The notes: generated from the sequence alone by a model not told the origin. Shown: positions 26,701 through 34,532, counted from the first letter of the stretch. The stretch is DNA of 64,000 nt from Streptomyces sp. MA5143a (GCF_900290235.1 NZ_OLMK01000061.1:1-64000), one strand, 5' to 3'. Program-made: numbers and translations.

Positions 26701-29700
26701 CGAGCGCGGGCTGGGCGTGGCGGGTGTCGGTGAGCCGGGCGACCTGTGCGGCGCGTTCGGCGGCGTCGAAGGCGGCGGGCGGGAAGAGGGCGGCGGCCGG
26801 GGCGTGGTACAGGTGGCGGCCGAGTTCGGGGAAGGCGGTGAACAGCTCGGCGAACATGCCGGGGCGCTGGCTGCCCTGGCCGGGGAAGAGGAACGCCACC
26901 TTGCCACCGTCGTCGCCGTCGGCCGCCACGGCGGCGGCGCCTGTGGCCGGGAACACTCCGCTTCTCCCGGGCGTGCCGTCGAGGAGGTCCCGTATCAGGT
27001 GCGGGAGTTCGGTGACGGACCCGGCGACCACGGCACCGAGGAGCGGGCCCGGGCCGGTCTCCGCGCGTTGTGCGGCGGTACGCGCCAGGTCCCGCAGCCG
27101 CCAGTGGCCGCTCGCCGCGAGGCCGGCGAGTTCCTCGGCCGCCGCGCGGGTGCGGAAGACGAACAGCTCGGCGGGCCAGACGTCGTGGCCCTGGCGCGGC
27201 GGCGCTCCGGCGTCGGCGTGGGCCCGCAGCACCACGTGGAAGTTGGTGCCGCCGAATCCGAAGGCGCTCACCCCGGCGACGCGGCGGGCGGCGGGCTCGG
27301 CCCAGGGCCGGGCCTCGCTGTGGAAGACGAAGGGGCTGTCGGGGCCGGTCCAGACGGGGTTGGGCACGTCGATGTGCAGGGTGGGCGGGCGCACCCCGGT
27401 ATGCAGGGCGAGCGCGGTCTTGATCAGTCCGGCGAGACCGGCGGCGCACTTGGTGTGCCCGATCTGGGACTTGACGGAGCCCACGACGCAGTTGCCGGGC
27501 GCGGCCCCGGCGTCCTCGAACAGCCGGGTGAGCGTGCTGAGTTCGGTGCGGTCGCCGACGACGGTGCCGGTGCCGTGGGCCTCGATCAGGCCGACCTCGG
27601 CGGGCGAGACGCGGGCCTGCGCGTAGGCGCGTTCCAGGGCGGCGCGCTGGCCCTCGGGGCGCGGCGCGGTCAGGCCGAGGGAGCGGCCGTCGCTGGCGCT
27701 GCCGACGCCCTTGATGACGGCGTAGATCCGGTCGCCGTCCCGCTCGGCGTCGGTGCGGCGCTTGAGTACGAGACAGGCGACGCCCTCGCCGAGTGCGATG
27801 CCGTCGGCGGCCGCGTCGAACGTGCGGCAGCGGCCGGTGGGCGAGAGCGCGTGCGCGGAGGAGAAGAGCAGGTAGTCGTTGATGCCGTTGTGCAGGTCGG
27901 CGCCGCCGCACAGGGCCACGTCGGCGGCGCCGAAGGCCAGTTCCTTGCAGGCGGCGTCGACGGCGGCCAGGGAGGAGGCGCAGGCGGCGTCGACGGTGTA
28001 GTTGGCGCCGCCGAGGTCGAGCCGGTTGGCGATCCGGCCGGCGATGACGTTGGCGAGCATGCCGGGGAAGGAGTCCTCGGTGAGCTTCGGGAGCTGCTCC
28101 TCCAGGTCCTCGGGAAGACGGCCGATGTACGAGGGCAGGACGCTGCGCAGCGTCGCGGCGCCGGAGATGTCGCTGCCCGCCTCGGCACCGAAGACGACGC
28201 AGGTCCGCTCGCGCGGGAAGGACCGGCGGTCGAGCCCGGCGTCGGCGAGCGCCCGCCTGGCCGCCTCCAGGGCGAGGAGCTGGACGGGTTCGATGGCGGC
28301 CAGGGAGGCGGGCGGGATTCCGTAGGCCAGCGGGTCGAAGGGGATCAGAGGCAGGAAACCGCCCCACTTGGACGCGGACACGTCGTCCGCCTCGGCGTCC
28401 GCGCCGAAGTGCAGCGCGGGATCCCAGCGGGTGTCCGGGACCTCGGTGATCGCGTCGGCGCCGGCGAGCACCTGGGCCCAGTAGGCGGGCAGGTCGGCGG
28501 CGCCGGGGAACATGCCGGCCATGCCGACGACGGCGATGTCGAGCGGTTCGGGAGTGGGGGCCGGGTTCCGTGCGGGTACCGTACCGCCCGCGTCGCGTAC
28601 GTCTGCGGCGAGTTCGGCGGTGCGGCGTCCGTAGAAGTCGGCGGCCCCGTCGGTGACCGCGTGGTGCAGGGCGTCCACGGTGGTGACGGCGGAGCGGAGC
28701 ACGGCGACCTCGCCGGCCATGAACATGCCCGCTTCGCGCTGGCGCTCCTCGTCGACGTCGAGCAGCTCGTGGCCGACCCGCTCGACGCCCTTGCTGGCGA
28801 TGCGCAGGCGGCCGACGTTGAGCCGCTCCAGCTCCTGCCAGACCTGCCGCTCGGGTATCCCCTGAGTCCGCAGCTCGTCCTTGACCTCCTGATACGTGTC
28901 GCTGAACGCGCTGGGCAGACAGCGGGTGGCGTGGCCGGGCGCGGTGCGCAGGAGCGTGGTCGACCTGGCGTCCAGGGCCGCGCGCTGGAACAGTGGCCGG
29001 ATGGCACCGCACTCGACGGCCTCCTCGGTGAAGAGGTAGCCGGTGCCCATCAGAACGCCGAAGACGGCACCGCGTGTGGTGAGCGGGGCGGCGAGCGCGG
29101 CGACCATGGCGGCGGAGCGCTCGTCGTGGATGCCGCCCGCGAACAGCACCTGTACGTCCTGTGGGTCGGCGGCGGCACCGCCATCGGCGTGACCGTCGTC
29201 GGCCGCCGCGTCGAGGAAGTCCTCCAGGACGGCCAGTTGCGCCTCCCAGAGCGGGAAGCTGTTGCGCGGCCCGATGTGCCCGCCGCACTCGGCGCCCTCG
29301 AAGACGAAGCGCCGGACGCCGGCCGCCAGGAACTGGCCGAGCAGCCCGGGCGACGGCGCGTGCAGAAAGGTACGGATGCCCTCGGCCTCCAGAGCGGCCG
29401 CCTGGGAGGGACGGCCGCCCGCGATGACGGCGTGGCTGGGGCGCAGCTCACGGACGGCCTCCAGTTGGGCGGTACGTATCTCTTCCGGAACGAAGCCGAG
29501 GATGCCGACGCCCCAGGAGCGGTCGCCGAGCGCGGACCTGGTCTGCTCGAGCAGGGTGCGGGTCTGCTCGGGCCCGGCCAGGGCGAGCGCGACGAACGGC
29601 AGTCCGCCGCCGTCCGCGACGGCCGCCGCGAACCGTGCCTGGTCGCTGACCCGGGTCATCGGGCCCTGGACGACCGGCAGTGTGGTGCCGAGCGCCCGGC

Positions 29701-30589
29701 ACATCGGCGAGCCGCCGCGCAGCACGGCGCCGTCGTTCGCCACGGCGGCGTCGATGCCCTCCCTGACGGCGGCGAGGGCGCGGTCCACGGTGCCGTACCG
29801 CTCGGCGAACCGGGCGGCGAGAAAGGCATCCTGGCCCAGCGGCAGGGGCCGGTCGCGCAGGACGGCCGGGAGACCGGGGCGGCTTCGGTCGAGCACCCGG
29901 CAGCCGTCGACGACGACGGTCTCGGTGCCGTCGGCGGCGCGCAGCAGACCGGCGACCGCGGGGGCCGTACCGGCCTCGTCGAGCAGTGCGAGCTGGATGT
30001 CCAGCACGACTCCGCGGGCGCCCGCGAGCACGGCGGCGGCCGCGGTGTGCGGCCCGATGCCGCCGCAGGCCCACACCGGCAGATCGGCCGGTACGGCGCC
30101 GAGGACGCGCTGGAGCAGCACGAAGGTGGAGTGTTCGCCGCAGGGGCCGCCGGACTCCTCGCCGCGCACGACGAGCCCGGTGACACCGTCGGCCACGGCC
30201 CGGACGGCCTCGCCGGGGCCGCGGACCTCGGCGAGCACGGCGGGGTCCGCGGCGGCGGCGCGGGCGGTGGCCCGGACCTCGGCGACGGTCCAGGGCGCGT
30301 CGGGGGCGAGGAGCACGGTGCACGGTCCGGCGGCGGCCGGGTCCGCGGCCCGCCGCGTTCCGGCGGGCGCCGGGGCCCACAGCTCTTCGGGGCGCAGCGC
30401 ACAGTCGGCGGGGACCCGCACGCCGTGGCGGCCCGGGGCCCACTGCCGCAAGAGGGTCAGGGCCTCGCGGGCGGCGCGGGCGCCCGGGCCGAGGTCGAGG
30501 ACACCGGACCCACCGGCCCGGCATACGGCGGCGGCGAGGCGGGGGTCTGGTGCACCCAACGGGCTGACACCGATAACGGTGTGCGTCAT
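23723..30589 (-). CDS. PUFA-synthase-like iterative PKS subunit: NPD-NPD-KS-AT-ACP-KR
   Basis: This 2288-aa synthase begins with two nitronate-monooxygenase/PfaD-type TIM-barrel segments. The first (about 1-290) has GVTGLVVRGEESGG and CGGIGPHTAAA. The second (about 320-640) has VVQGPMTRVSD and GAECGGHIGPR. Together they could form an FMN-dependent enoyl reductase. The KS (about 735-1180) has Cys about 868 in VDAACASS, EAHGTGTVVGD and KSQIGHT. The AT follows (FPGQGSQ, GHSYGE about 1320). The ACP has DLSVDSIKRTEI (Ser about 1721), a motif characteristic of PUFA-synthase ACPs. The C-terminal KR has VLAGGARGIT and SSVSA...DYAAAND. ATG 30589 has GAGGAG about 10 nt upstream. It heads a six-gene minus-strand operon and needs the next gene for dehydration and ACP activation. 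Confidence 0.93.
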   Translation of the reverse strand: MTHTVIGVSPLGAPDPRLAAAVCRAGGSGVLDLGPGARAAREALTLLRQWAPGRHGVRVPADCALRPEELWAPAPAGTRRAADPAAAGPCTVLLAPDAPWTVAEVRATARAAAADPAVLAEVRGPGEAVRAVADGVTGLVVRGEESGGPCGEHSTFVLLQRVLGAVPADLPVWACGGIGPHTAAAAVLAGARGVVLDIQLALLDEAGTAPAVAGLLRAADGTETVVVDGCRVLDRSRPGLPAVLRDRPLPLGQDAFLAARFAERYGTVDRALAAVREGIDAAVANDGAVLRGGSPMCRALGTTLPVVQGPMTRVSDQARFAAAVADGGGLPFVALALAGPEQTRTLLEQTRSALGDRSWGVGILGFVPEEIRTAQLEAVRELRPSHAVIAGGRPSQAAALEAEGIRTFLHAPSPGLLGQFLAAGVRRFVFEGAECGGHIGPRNSFPLWEAQLAVLEDFLDAAADDGHADGGAAADPQDVQVLFAGGIHDERSAAMVAALAAPLTTRGAVFGVLMGTGYLFTEEAVECGAIRPLFQRAALDARSTTLLRTAPGHATRCLPSAFSDTYQEVKDELRTQGIPERQVWQELERLNVGRLRIASKGVERVGHELLDVDEERQREAGMFMAGEVAVLRSAVTTVDALHHAVTDGAADFYGRRTAELAADVRDAGGTVPARNPAPTPEPLDIAVVGMAGMFPGAADLPAYWAQVLAGADAITEVPDTRWDPALHFGADAEADDVSASKWGGFLPLIPFDPLAYGIPPASLAAIEPVQLLALEAARRALADAGLDRRSFPRERTCVVFGAEAGSDISGAATLRSVLPSYIGRLPEDLEEQLPKLTEDSFPGMLANVIAGRIANRLDLGGANYTVDAACASSLAAVDAACKELAFGAADVALCGGADLHNGINDYLLFSSAHALSPTGRCRTFDAAADGIALGEGVACLVLKRRTDAERDGDRIYAVIKGVGSASDGRSLGLTAPRPEGQRAALERAYAQARVSPAEVGLIEAHGTGTVVGDRTELSTLTRLFEDAGAAPGNCVVGSVKSQIGHTKCAAGLAGLIKTALALHTGVRPPTLHIDVPNPVWTGPDSPFVFHSEARPWAEPAARRVAGVSAFGFGGTNFHVVLRAHADAGAPPRQGHDVWPAELFVFRTRAAAEELAGLAASGHWRLRDLARTAAQRAETGPGPLLGAVVAGSVTELPHLIRDLLDGTPGRSGVFPATGAAAVAADGDDGGKVAFLFPGQGSQRPGMFAELFTAFPELGRHLYHAPAAALFPPAAFDAAERAAQVARLTDTRHAQPALGAVGLAAYDTLTAVGVRPDMAAGHSYGELVALCAAGALDPDTLGDLSRERAEAILAAIGAQGSDPGTMAAAVASAEQVTRVLAGAGLAERVVVANHNAPTQSVLSGPRDAVAEAVDALTAAGFAVRPLPVACAFHSPLVAGAVSRFAETLTAYAVRAPEFPVWANLTGTRYASDPARVRADLAEQIAAPVRFAEQIEAMYDAGARIFVECGPGTVLTGLVGQILGDRPHVAVPFEPRPDAGLRGHLEALARLAAAGVPVAPARLFSGRDTAFADPAAVPERPGWTVDGHLVRTADGRPVPGALRPARRTSGIPRAGERTSEATTMGEREELLREFLRNSREMLAAQRDVLLGYLGASPAPQAALPTPEPLPAPAPAALAAAPAPAPAPVGVDVLAEVLAVIAERTGYPVEMVGAESDLEADLSVDSIKRTEIAGELGRRLLGSGADLRSLPDADLEELTRERTAAGIADWLRARVKALADPDPAPALATPAPVAEGSPDPLTGRAPHRYLLRPAPLDPAPVPGAEGAAQLRGKRFLIVADDTPLARALVIRLTALGALAARGGPDTAQLAGHTGPVDGVLHLGALAGAEQQLLPAKLTVLQELLLRGPRRLLCPRLPDDTSGLDGFVRTAAREYPDTVVRAVELDPDEPATEQAEALVGELLAPDREPVVLRTCGLRRAPVPYESPLGPPVSSGAGPASSGAAAVAALGLGPESVVVLAGGARGITARFTLALAAAARCRVELLGRTPLDDGAGGQHELAHATDLPALRAALAARGGLSTAEIDREAGRVLARREIAATLAEVHDAGGRARYRALDLRDAEAVQQAVKETYATYGRIDGVVHAAGVIEDRLLAEKDPVSFERVYGTKVDGARALLSALRRLPQLPAFTVMFGSVSAVYGNRGQADYAAANDALARLGRLWRAGTGSRTVTVHWGPWAPAGAHGGMVRPELGREYARRGIELIDPEEGVLALLRELAWGEPETDEVVLTASGR

Positions 30590-30679
30590 GGGGGGAGGCT
30601 CCTCTGTGCGATCGAGGGGGTGTGCGATCGGGACGAGCGGATTGGTGCACGCCGCGCCCTTTGGAGCTGATGACCCGTC

Positions 30680-30705
30680 AGATACTAATGGGTAGTCAGT
30701 TATCT
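30680..30705 (-). promoter_or_regulatory. Candidate operator/promoter upstream of the lipid-synthase operon
   Basis: About 90-115 nt before the synthase ATG the DNA turns A/T-rich and holds an imperfect palindrome with outer arms AGATA (30680-30684) and TATCT (30701-30705). On the minus strand it contains TAGTAT, a possible -10 element. The shape suits a TetR-type operator. No good -35 was found. Confidence 0.35.
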
Positions 30706-30921
30706 GGCTGCACCCCTGACACCGATCGATGAACAGGAACCGCAATGAGTCGGACTCGGTCGCCGCAGAGCTCGGCCATGTCGTCGATGTCGGAAATCGG
30801 CTTGACCGCCGGCCGTGACCGCACGCCTTACCGCGCGGACTCTCAGCCTTGATTCACCGATCCACGGCCGGTCCGGAGCCTGGACATGAGGGTGAGCAGC
30901 CGTGGGTGTCCGATTCGCCCC

Positions 30922-30987
30922 TGCCTGCCGCGGTCCTGGTCGCGTTCGCGGCAGGCACGGATGACCGTGGGGGCCCGTGCCTGCCGC
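30922..30987. terminator. Tandem, mutually exclusive hairpins after the cutinase-like gene
   Basis: Three arms share one sequence. The left arm tgcctgccgcg (30922-30932) pairs with 30947-30957. The middle segment 30948-30960 can instead pair with 30975-30987 over 13 bp. Both loops are 14 nt. It lies 28 bp beyond the stop of the secreted hydrolase gene and so probably ends that transcript. The rest of 30590-31014 shows no gene. Confidence 0.6.
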
Positions 30988-31014
30988 GCTTCCGCTGGGT
31001 TGCGTCCGCTGAAG

Positions 31015-31878
31015 TTACAGCGGGCAGGTGATCTGGAAGACGACCGTGTGGGGGTCGTTGGGGGTGGGGCAGAGGAACTGGTCGTAGCGGGTGTCGTTGT
31101 CGACGAAGCGCTTCAGCCAGGAAACGCTGTACTGGGCGATCGTGGTGTTCGGCTTGGCGAAGGTGAAGTGGTCGGTGTCCTTGAGCACGATGAGTGACTT
31201 GTCGGGGGCGTTGGCCAGCCCGTTGTAGAAGGGCAGGGCGAAGTCGTCGACGGAGGCGACGGTGTCACCGTCGGCGCCGAAGATCATGGTGGGGACCGTG
31301 ATCCGGCTGGAGACGTTGCTGAGGTCCCAGGGTGCCAGCGGGATGGCCGCCTTGAGCGACGGGGTGCTCGCCGCGCTCTGCAGCGAGCCGCCGCCGCCCA
31401 TCGACCAGCCCATCACGGCCAGCCGGGCGGGGTCGATCCGGTTCTTCACCGTGCTCTGGGCCGTCAGATAGGTGAGTGCGGCGAGTTGCTGCCTACTGCG
31501 GTCGGTGGGGAAGTCCCACAGCGCGTTGGTGTTCAGGGTCATCACCACGAAGCCCTGGGAAGCCAGCCGGGGTCCGTACCAGGCGATGTCCGACTGCGAG
31601 GCGAGGAAGCCGGGCATGATGGCGATGGCACCGAAGGTGCCCTCGCTGGTATCGGTCGGGTAGTAGACGGTGCCGCTGTTGAAGCCTTGGCCGCTGCCTG
31701 CCGGCACGGTGACCGAGCCGATGTCGAAGGGACCGGTTTCGGCGGTGATGCTCTCCAGGGTCGGGGCCGGGCCGCGCTCGTAGGGGTTCTGCGAATCAGC
31801 CTGGGCCGGGGTGGCGAGGGCGGTCGCCATGACGACCGCGACGATCGCCGTGAGCGCTCGGAACGGGAGCAGTTTCAC
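31015..31878 (-). CDS. Secreted PET-hydrolase/cutinase-family polyester hydrolase
   Basis: This 287-aa exported hydrolase has a Sec-type signal peptide (MKLLPFRALTAIVAVVMATA, likely cleaved after AQA at residue 27). The mature part begins NPYERGPAPTLESI as in actinobacterial cutinases. Catalytic residues are Ser159 in GWSMGGGGS, Asp205 in GADGDTVA and His237 in DTDHF. Trp184 (PWD) matches the PETase substrate-cleft Trp. Trp158 before Ser replaces the His common in Thermobifida cutinases and matches IsPETase. Phe91 replaces the usual oxyanion-hole Tyr (PGY to PGF). Two C-terminal Cys (270, 285) fit the conserved disulfide, and the extra PETase disulfide is absent. The GTG start has GAGAGGA upstream. 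It lies 23 bp after a secreted-protein gene. Probable substrates are cutin, polyhydroxyalkanoate or lipids. Confidence 0.93.
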   Translation of the reverse strand: MKLLPFRALTAIVAVVMATALATPAQADSQNPYERGPAPTLESITAETGPFDIGSVTVPAGSGQGFNSGTVYYPTDTSEGTFGAIAIMPGFLASQSDIAWYGPRLASQGFVVMTLNTNALWDFPTDRSRQQLAALTYLTAQSTVKNRIDPARLAVMGWSMGGGGSLQSAASTPSLKAAIPLAPWDLSNVSSRITVPTMIFGADGDTVASVDDFALPFYNGLANAPDKSLIVLKDTDHFTFAKPNTTIAQYSVSWLKRFVDNDTRYDQFLCPTPNDPHTVVFQITCPL

Positions 31879-31901
31879 GGGGGGTCCTCTCGGACAGGCT
31901 G

Positions 31902-32564
31902 TCAGTTGGTGTAGATGACGGGAGAGTCGCTGACGCTGCTGTCGACCACGGGGGCGTAGGTGGCGGTGAAGTAGCCGTTGGCCGTGCACAGCGCCGAGCC
32001 GGAGACCTTGATGAACCTCTGGTTGGTGAAGGTCAGACTGTTGTCGCTGTTGGAGCTCACTGCGGAGAGGCTGGGCGCCTGGTAGACACAGGTGATGGAG
32101 CCCAGCAGAGTGGAGAGCGCCACCGTGGTCTGGATCGCCCTGCCCGGGGCCGCGGTCACCGTGACGGTGCCGTCGGAGGAGGCGGCTGTGTTGTAGGGCA
32201 GGCCATCGACGGTGATGCTCTGCACCCCGAAGACGCCGAAGACGTTGCTGGTGCAGCCGTTGAAGGTCTGTGAGGTCGCGGACTCGGTGGCGGTGCCCGG
32301 GGCGGCGGGGTTCGCCGTCACCGTGGCGGAGAGTGTCGATTCGGCGCAGGTGATGCCGGAGGTGCCGTTGCCGCTGGTGGCCAGGGTGGCGTTGGTGCCG
32401 CTCGCCAACGATGCGGTGAGTACGTCGCCGACGGAGACGGCGTTGCCGTCGGCACTGCCGTAGGTGAGCACGGCGGTGTCCGCCGGGGCGGCGGTGGCCG
32501 GGAGGATGGCCAGGGCCGTCGAGGCGGCTGTGGCGACCAGGGTGGAGACGGCGTATCTGCGCAT
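31902..32564 (-). CDS. Secreted Cys-containing protein of unknown function
   Basis: This 220-aa protein has an N-terminal signal sequence (MRRYAVSTLVATAASTALAI, cleavage near ATAAPA). The mature part is Ser/Thr/Ala-rich and looks beta-stranded, with four Cys (ITCAES, NGCTSN, ITCVYQ, SALCTA) that could form two disulfides. I recognise no family. It is exported and probably beta-sandwich-like. The ATG at 32564 has AGAGGAA upstream. It precedes the cutinase-like gene by 23 bp in the same operon, so it may bind the same polymer or the cell surface. No catalytic motif is visible. Confidence 0.75.
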   Translation of the reverse strand: MRRYAVSTLVATAASTALAILPATAAPADTAVLTYGSADGNAVSVGDVLTASLASGTNATLATSGNGTSGITCAESTLSATVTANPAAPGTATESATSQTFNGCTSNVFGVFGVQSITVDGLPYNTAASSDGTVTVTAAPGRAIQTTVALSTLLGSITCVYQAPSLSAVSSNSDNSLTFTNQRFIKVSGSALCTANGYFTATYAPVVDSSVSDSPVIYTN

Positions 32565-32801
32565 GCGGGTTCCTCTTCCACTTGCATGGGTGACGAGCAG
32601 GGTCGGGCCGCTGTCCCGGGGGAGTGGGGGGCAGCGGCTCGCGCATTGCCGTTCCCGGGTGAGATGGAACGGCCGGACCGGCCCGGTCTCAGACCTGGCG
32701 TCAGAGACTCGGTGCACTTGTTGCGGCCTTGCAGGGTGCGTGACACTTTCGGCCCCGGCTGCTCTACGACCGCGGGCCGCACGAGAAGAAAACCTGTGAG
32801 A

Positions 32802-32830
32802 GTTGTAAACCTGACGGGTATTCAAGTCAA
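32802..32830 (-). promoter_or_regulatory. Candidate promoter for the secreted protein/cutinase operon
   Basis: On the minus strand TTGACT (32825-32830) and TACAAC (32802-32807) are 17 nt apart in an A/T-richer patch. The leader to the ATG at 32564 would be about 230 nt. The 314-bp gap is shared with the divergent TetR gene and contains no gene. Confidence 0.45.
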
Positions 32831-32878
32831 GGCACGCGCACAAGAGGGCGCGCGCGCAAGTTCGAGGAAGGATGCGGA

Positions 32879-33631
32879 ATGGCAGCAGGCTCGTCGGCAC
32901 GGCCTCCGCTGGTGCTGCCCGGTACCCGCACGGGACGCGATCCGGAGCGTTCCCTGCGGCGTGGACCGCGCCGCACCCCGCCCGAGGTGGTCGCCGCCAA
33001 CCAGCGTGACCGGCTCCTGGACGGTTTCGTCCGCACCGTTGCCCAGGTCGGCTACGCCCGCACCCGGGTCAGCGACATCTGCCAGGCGGCAGGCGTGACC
33101 AGGCCGGTCTTCTACGAGCTGTTCAAGGGCAAGGAGGACGCCTTCCTCGCTGCCCACCAGTACGGCACCTCCCTGGTCTTCAGCGCCATGGAGGAGGCCC
33201 ACGCCCAGGCCTCCGACTGGCCGGGTCGGGTGCGCGCCGGGCTCGGCGCGCTGCTCGGCATCCTCGCCAACGCGCCCGCATTCGCCGTCATGGCCATCGT
33301 GGAGATCGACGCGGTCGGCCCGGCCGGGCGGGAAGCACGCGAGGAACTGTTGGCCCGGTTCCGGGACTTCTTCACCGACCTGCACGAGGTCGAACTTCCC
33401 GTCCCGACCGAGGAGTTGGTCGACATGGTGATCGGCGGGGTGTACTCCGCGATCTACCGGCGGATCGCCGCCGACCGAACCGCCGAGCTGCCCGGCCTGC
33501 TGCCCGGCCTGGCCTTCTCCGTACTGGCCCCCTTCCTCGGTCCGGAACGCGCAGCTGCCGACCTGGCCGACCTCGCCGACCCGGCGCCCTCCGCCAGCCC
33601 CGTCCCGGCCTGCCTGGCCCGGGAGACCTGA
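32879..33631 (+). CDS. TetR-family transcriptional regulator
   Basis: This 250-aa protein has an N-terminal TetR helix-turn-helix (about 42-90: RDRLLDGFVRTVAQVGYARTRV, then ICQAAGVTRPVFYELFKGKEDAF). The rest is a helical ligand-binding part ending in a Pro/Ala tail. An extra ~35 basic residues precede the HTH. The ATG at 32879 has GAGGAAGG upstream. It is divergent from the secreted protein/cutinase operon, so it probably represses that operon, possibly with itself, in response to a lipid-like ligand. The palindrome at 30680-30705 ahead of the synthase operon is another conceivable target. Confidence 0.9.
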   Translation: MAAGSSARPPLVLPGTRTGRDPERSLRRGPRRTPPEVVAANQRDRLLDGFVRTVAQVGYARTRVSDICQAAGVTRPVFYELFKGKEDAFLAAHQYGTSLVFSAMEEAHAQASDWPGRVRAGLGALLGILANAPAFAVMAIVEIDAVGPAGREAREELLARFRDFFTDLHEVELPVPTEELVDMVIGGVYSAIYRRIAADRTAELPGLLPGLAFSVLAPFLGPERAAADLADLADPAPSASPVPACLARET

Positions 33632-34085
33632 TTCCGAATACAGCGGAAGATCGCGTCATCGCCCCGGAAGGATCCACTCCCGTCGCACGTGCAAGCTGTG
33701 GCACGCGTCCACCGGAGCGATGGCGTACCAGCCATCCCAAGGCCCCGCACCCAATGAGCGACTCCTCATCAACGCTCCCGGACACCAGCCGCTGTAGCCT
33801 GGCGTCGACCCAACGGTGCCGCCAACATCACCGAGGCGACCCGGCTGCTGCGGGAGACGCTGACCATGGCGCTTTGTCGACCCGCATGACGCGCGGCACC
33901 ACGTGGCGCGGCCCTCGCCCACTCGGCGGCGTCTGCTCCTGACCCGCTGAGAGGGCCTGCACGCAGGCGACCCGGGAGGCCAAGATCACGGCGGCGAAGA
34001 TCCGCCATCGCCCCGCGCTTCGACTGGGGTGCAGTCGTGGGAGGAATCGGGAGTTGGCGCGCAAACCGGGCCGGGAACGGAGCGT
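33632..34085. other. No gene recognised; edge of IS-rich region
   Basis: No frame in this 454-bp stretch has a convincing start, codon bias and family motif. Short open frames exist on both strands but resemble nothing I know. It begins the rearranged region and is likely decayed DNA. Confidence 0.4.
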
Positions 34086-34481
34086 GTGAGCGAAGGGCGC
34101 CTGGCCAAGCAGCTTCAGGAGGTCCAGGTCGAGCGGGACGAACTGGCGATCGCGGAACGGGTGTTGAACCGCCTGGCCGAGCAGGTTCAGGCCGAGGCTG
34201 TCGCTCCGGCATCGGCGAAGGTGGCCGGGCGGGCAGTCCTGCTCATCCCGCACCGCAGCGATGCGGCCGACGAGGGGGCGCTGCCCGGCGACTACCGCAA
34301 GATCCTGGCGATCGTGCGGGAGGCCGACGGCCCGGTGCAGGTCAGGGCGGTCCGCGAGCGGATGGGCCTGGACGCCTCGGTGCGCGGGAAGCTGGAGCCG
34401 CTGCGGGCGAAGATGACCAAGCTCGCCGACCGCGGCTGGCTGCATAAACGGGGCGACGGGCGGCTCACCGCGCGTCCGTGA
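34086..34481 (+). CDS. Hypothetical protein with winged-helix-like C-terminus
   Basis: This 131-aa protein has a GTG start at 34086. The N-terminal ~45 residues look like a coiled coil (GRLAKQLQEVQVERDELAIAERVLNRL). The C-terminal half resembles a winged helix-turn-helix (YRKILAIVREADGPVQVRAVRERMG, then KLEPLRAKMTKLADRGWLHKR). Similar small proteins sit next to IS elements in streptomycetes, and here a broken transposase gene starts about 50 bp downstream. The start is uncertain because the ribosome site is weak. The function is unknown. Confidence 0.6.
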   Translation: MSEGRLAKQLQEVQVERDELAIAERVLNRLAEQVQAEAVAPASAKVAGRAVLLIPHRSDAADEGALPGDYRKILAIVREADGPVQVRAVRERMGLDASVRGKLEPLRAKMTKLADRGWLHKRGDGRLTARP

Positions 34482-34532
34482 CCGCGCGAGCCGGCTGTAA
34501 CTGGCGCGCCGCCGAAGGCAGTTGAGTTTAGT

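Noticed and set aside
23876-30670. 2264-codon plus-strand open frame opposite the first synthase
   Set aside because: It is a shadow caused by high GC. The minus strand has clear domains and motifs, while this frame has Gly/Val/Arg-rich sequence without any family motif. The same holds for the 1271-codon frame at 19416-23231.
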